Shown piece after piece: positions 15,130-16,737 of a DNA stretch of 16,737 bases. The DNA lies in contig CAAFZG010000046.1 of assembly GCA_900767505.1 (NCBI GenBank), positions 1 to 16,737 of the forward strand, written 5' to 3'. The position numbers and the translations under genes were made by a program. The notes beneath the pieces were generated by a model. It ran no database searches. It was given only the letters and a program-made list of their open reading frames with translations, and had not been told where the DNA came from. This stretch comes from Methanomassiliicoccales archaeon (lineage in GTDB: Archaea; Thermoplasmatota; Thermoplasmata; Methanomassiliicoccales; Methanomethylophilaceae). Position 1 is the first letter of the stretch. Each line of letters begins with the position of its first letter.

Positions 15130-16643
15130 TTGCAAGCCCCCATGGATTTCTTCACGAATTCGGGAATGTTCTTCTCATCGACCCTGATCAAGGTGAGCTC
15201 CTTCACCTTGCACACGGTGGAAGGGGTCGGATCGTCGGTATCGTATTGGAACGAGTCCAACTCGTTGGTTATCTTCATCCAGACCGTCTCACCCTCTGCT
15301 TCGATCCTGTAGTATCTGTCGTGGACTGTGCGCAGATCCGCTTCGGGAACATACCTCAGGTCCACACTGCCCAGTTCTGAAAACTCCTCGAATGCCTTGC
15401 TCTTCTCATCCGTCGATTTGCGTGTGGACCATTTGCATGTGACAATGGTGAGGGGAATACCGCATTTCTTCTCGATAGCCTCTGCCAGAAGACCTGTGTT
15501 GCGAGCGATCCTGATGTTGAGGGGGATGTATTTCGAGATGCAGGACACGGATCTGATATCCTTCAGACCCTCGGTCAGTTTTTCGACCAGATCGTTGATG
15601 GAGATGTCTTCGCCGGACAGTTCCACCTTTTCACTTATGTTCCCGACGGATCCTGGATCGAGATCCATGCACGCCTGGAGCCTCAGATGCGCTTTTCCTG
15701 TAGATTCCTTCAGAGCATGAGCGAACAGTGTGCCGAAATCTGTTCCTCTTCTGCAAACATCATCGAAAATCGATGAGAATTCGGAGAACAGGGAAGGCAG
15801 ATAATGTTTGGGACAATACTCGTTCTCGGAACTGACGCAGATGTATTGCGTGAACAATCTGTCGACCACTTCAGGTGATGATAATCCGAATGTTATATCC
15901 TCGAGTCTGGAATCTCCCTCCTCGACCGGATCGAGGTGGCAATCCTTCCGGATCAGGATGTTCCTGAGGATCGATTCGCTCACGGGATTGGGAACTCTGT
16001 AGCATCTGAGGACACCGTCTTCGTCGGTGAGGAAATCATAACGGCTCGCCAATGATCTCAGGATGGAATCAGCAACATTATCCGGAAGCAATTCGAAATT
16101 GCCCGGATCGGTGAATTTCCTGTTCTCGCACTCATAGCCGACGGAACGATCCGGATAATTGTAGATTACCCTTATCTTCGTGTCTTTCGTTTCCACAAGC
16201 TTGCGGATACGGCCGAAATCGAAATTCCTGTACTTCCTCCCGTCGATGGTGTAGACGTCCCGAAGATCGATAGAATCGGTATCGTCGGCCAGGACTTTGT
16301 CACGATAATCGTCAGCGAGGATGTTGCATGACCAGAGAAACTGCTTGCCGTCACATGACAGGATGGAGATCTCAAAGCGTCCTTCGAGGGTCTTCCACAT
16401 ATTCCCGGTTTCGGCGATTGTCTGTCCGTCCGATGTCAGTTTGTCATTGTACAGGTATCCGCTGTTCTCCAGATAGAATCTCAATCCCTGCCTGAACGCA
16501 TCGGGGACATCCAACCCGGCAAAACCTGTTTCTCCTATATTCTTCAACACATTGGATAGGGCCTTGTCCTGCTGGTATGTATCGAGCTTGCCCTGGACCA
16601 AGATCTTCTTGATGACAGCAGATTTGTGTATGATTATCCTCAT
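15126..16643 (-). CDS. 505-residue protein with PLD-like C-terminal motif
   Basis: Not a family I can name. The C-terminal part (about 395-475) has a beta strand (LTIVTCKWS), a further strand (VDLRYVP) and H441-D-R-Y-Y-R-I followed by VWMKITNELDSF. That order resembles phospholipase-D-superfamily half sites in which HxK appears as HDR. The N-terminal 380 residues look like a mixed alpha/beta region with wedge-like repeats of charged helices, without clear motifs. It is soluble, with no signal peptide. ATG at 16643 overlaps the upstream stop as ATGA and has GGAGGA 6 nt away. It may be a nuclease-like or nucleic-acid-binding partner of the 510-residue protein. The PLD link is an inference from one motif. 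Confidence 0.6.
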   Translation of the reverse strand: MRIIIHKSAVIKKILVQGKLDTYQQDKALSNVLKNIGETGFAGLDVPDAFRQGLRFYLENSGYLYNDKLTSDGQTIAETGNMWKTLEGRFEISILSCDGKQFLWSCNILADDYRDKVLADDTDSIDLRDVYTIDGRKYRNFDFGRIRKLVETKDTKIRVIYNYPDRSVGYECENRKFTDPGNFELLPDNVADSILRSLASRYDFLTDEDGVLRCYRVPNPVSESILRNILIRKDCHLDPVEEGDSRLEDITFGLSSPEVVDRLFTQYICVSSENEYCPKHYLPSLFSEFSSIFDDVCRRGTDFGTLFAHALKESTGKAHLRLQACMDLDPGSVGNISEKVELSGEDISINDLVEKLTEGLKDIRSVSCISKYIPLNIRIARNTGLLAEAIEKKCGIPLTIVTCKWSTRKSTDEKSKAFEEFSELGSVDLRYVPEADLRTVHDRYYRIEAEGETVWMKITNELDSFQYDTDDPTPSTVCKVKELTLIRVDEKNIPEFVKKSMGACK

Positions 16644-16737
16644 GGAGATTCCTCCGCCAGTTTTCTCAAAAGTGGGCTGTTTGTTTGATTGAGGAAATAG
16701 TCTCTGTTTCCGACAATCACCCTCTGGAACCTTGCCG
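16640..16737 (-). CDS. C-terminal end of the upstream operon gene (partial)
   Basis: The minus strand from the window edge encodes about 32 residues ending in LLRKLAEESP and TGA at 16640. The stop overlaps the next ATG as ATGA, matching the junction style downstream. Of the three frames only this one looks coding (RVIVGNRDYFLNQTNSPLL). The rest of the gene is off the window. In related DUF1257/DUF2997 neighbourhoods an AAA+ ATPase is common, so that is a guess for its identity, with nothing in the visible tail to prove it. Confidence 0.55.
   Translation of the reverse strand, partial: ARFQRVIVGNRDYFLNQTNSPLLRKLAEESP

Noticed and set aside
1..16737. CRISPR array
   Set aside because: No regularly spaced direct repeats were seen. 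The repetitive GACGGTGACGGT-type strings in 7081-9700 are codon repeats for Thr-Val runs in the surface protein.

Overview
The window looks archaeal and most resembles a host-associated Methanomassiliicoccales (Methanomethylophilaceae-type) methanogen. The reasons are the TATA-box promoters, a tRNA of archaeal type, two very large signal-peptide/beta-helix/C-terminal-anchor surface proteins, and TGA as the stop of all eleven main reading frames, with TAG unused, as expected where UAG is read as pyrrolysine. The taxonomy is an inference. Almost every gene is on the minus strand.

Layout, left to right. (1) 1-33: the 5' half of a tRNA, probably tRNA-Val, cut by the window edge, with its own TATA box. 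(2) 95-2081: two overlapping genes for paralogous six-helix membrane proteins with a soluble C-terminal domain. (3) 2279-4050: an IS4-superfamily (IS1634-like) insertion sequence with 27-bp terminal inverted repeats. It sits in the 3' end of a gene (N-terminal part 4051-4779, TTG start) whose product resembles a class III nucleotidyl cyclase domain. (4) 4921-6870 and 7081-11577: two secreted, membrane-anchored surface proteins of 649 and 1498 residues, with GC-rich hairpins in the gaps. (5) 11578-12271: a mostly AT-rich stretch without a large gene. It holds a cluster of ATTGTAYAAT palindromes, two hairpin elements and a possible 32-codon gene. (6) 12272-16737: a tightly overlapping operon of at least six genes, read leftward. 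In transcription order these are the tail of an unknown gene, a 505-residue protein with a PLD-like C-terminal motif, a 510-residue protein, a DUF2997-like protein, a DUF1257/Ycf35-like coiled-coil protein and a small NrdG-like radical SAM protein.

The operon in (6) is the best candidate for an undescribed system. Four of its five junctions are 4-bp ATGA overlaps or 4-nt gaps. It joins two families of unknown function to a radical SAM activase without its usual ribonucleotide reductase partner and to a possible degenerate phospholipase-D fold. The one odd junction (DUF1257 to radical SAM) reads ATGC instead of ATGA, which looks like loss of the DUF1257 stop codon. The IS-disrupted cyclase-like gene beside two membrane proteins is a second, weaker candidate: it could be a remnant of a cyclic-nucleotide signalling or defence module.
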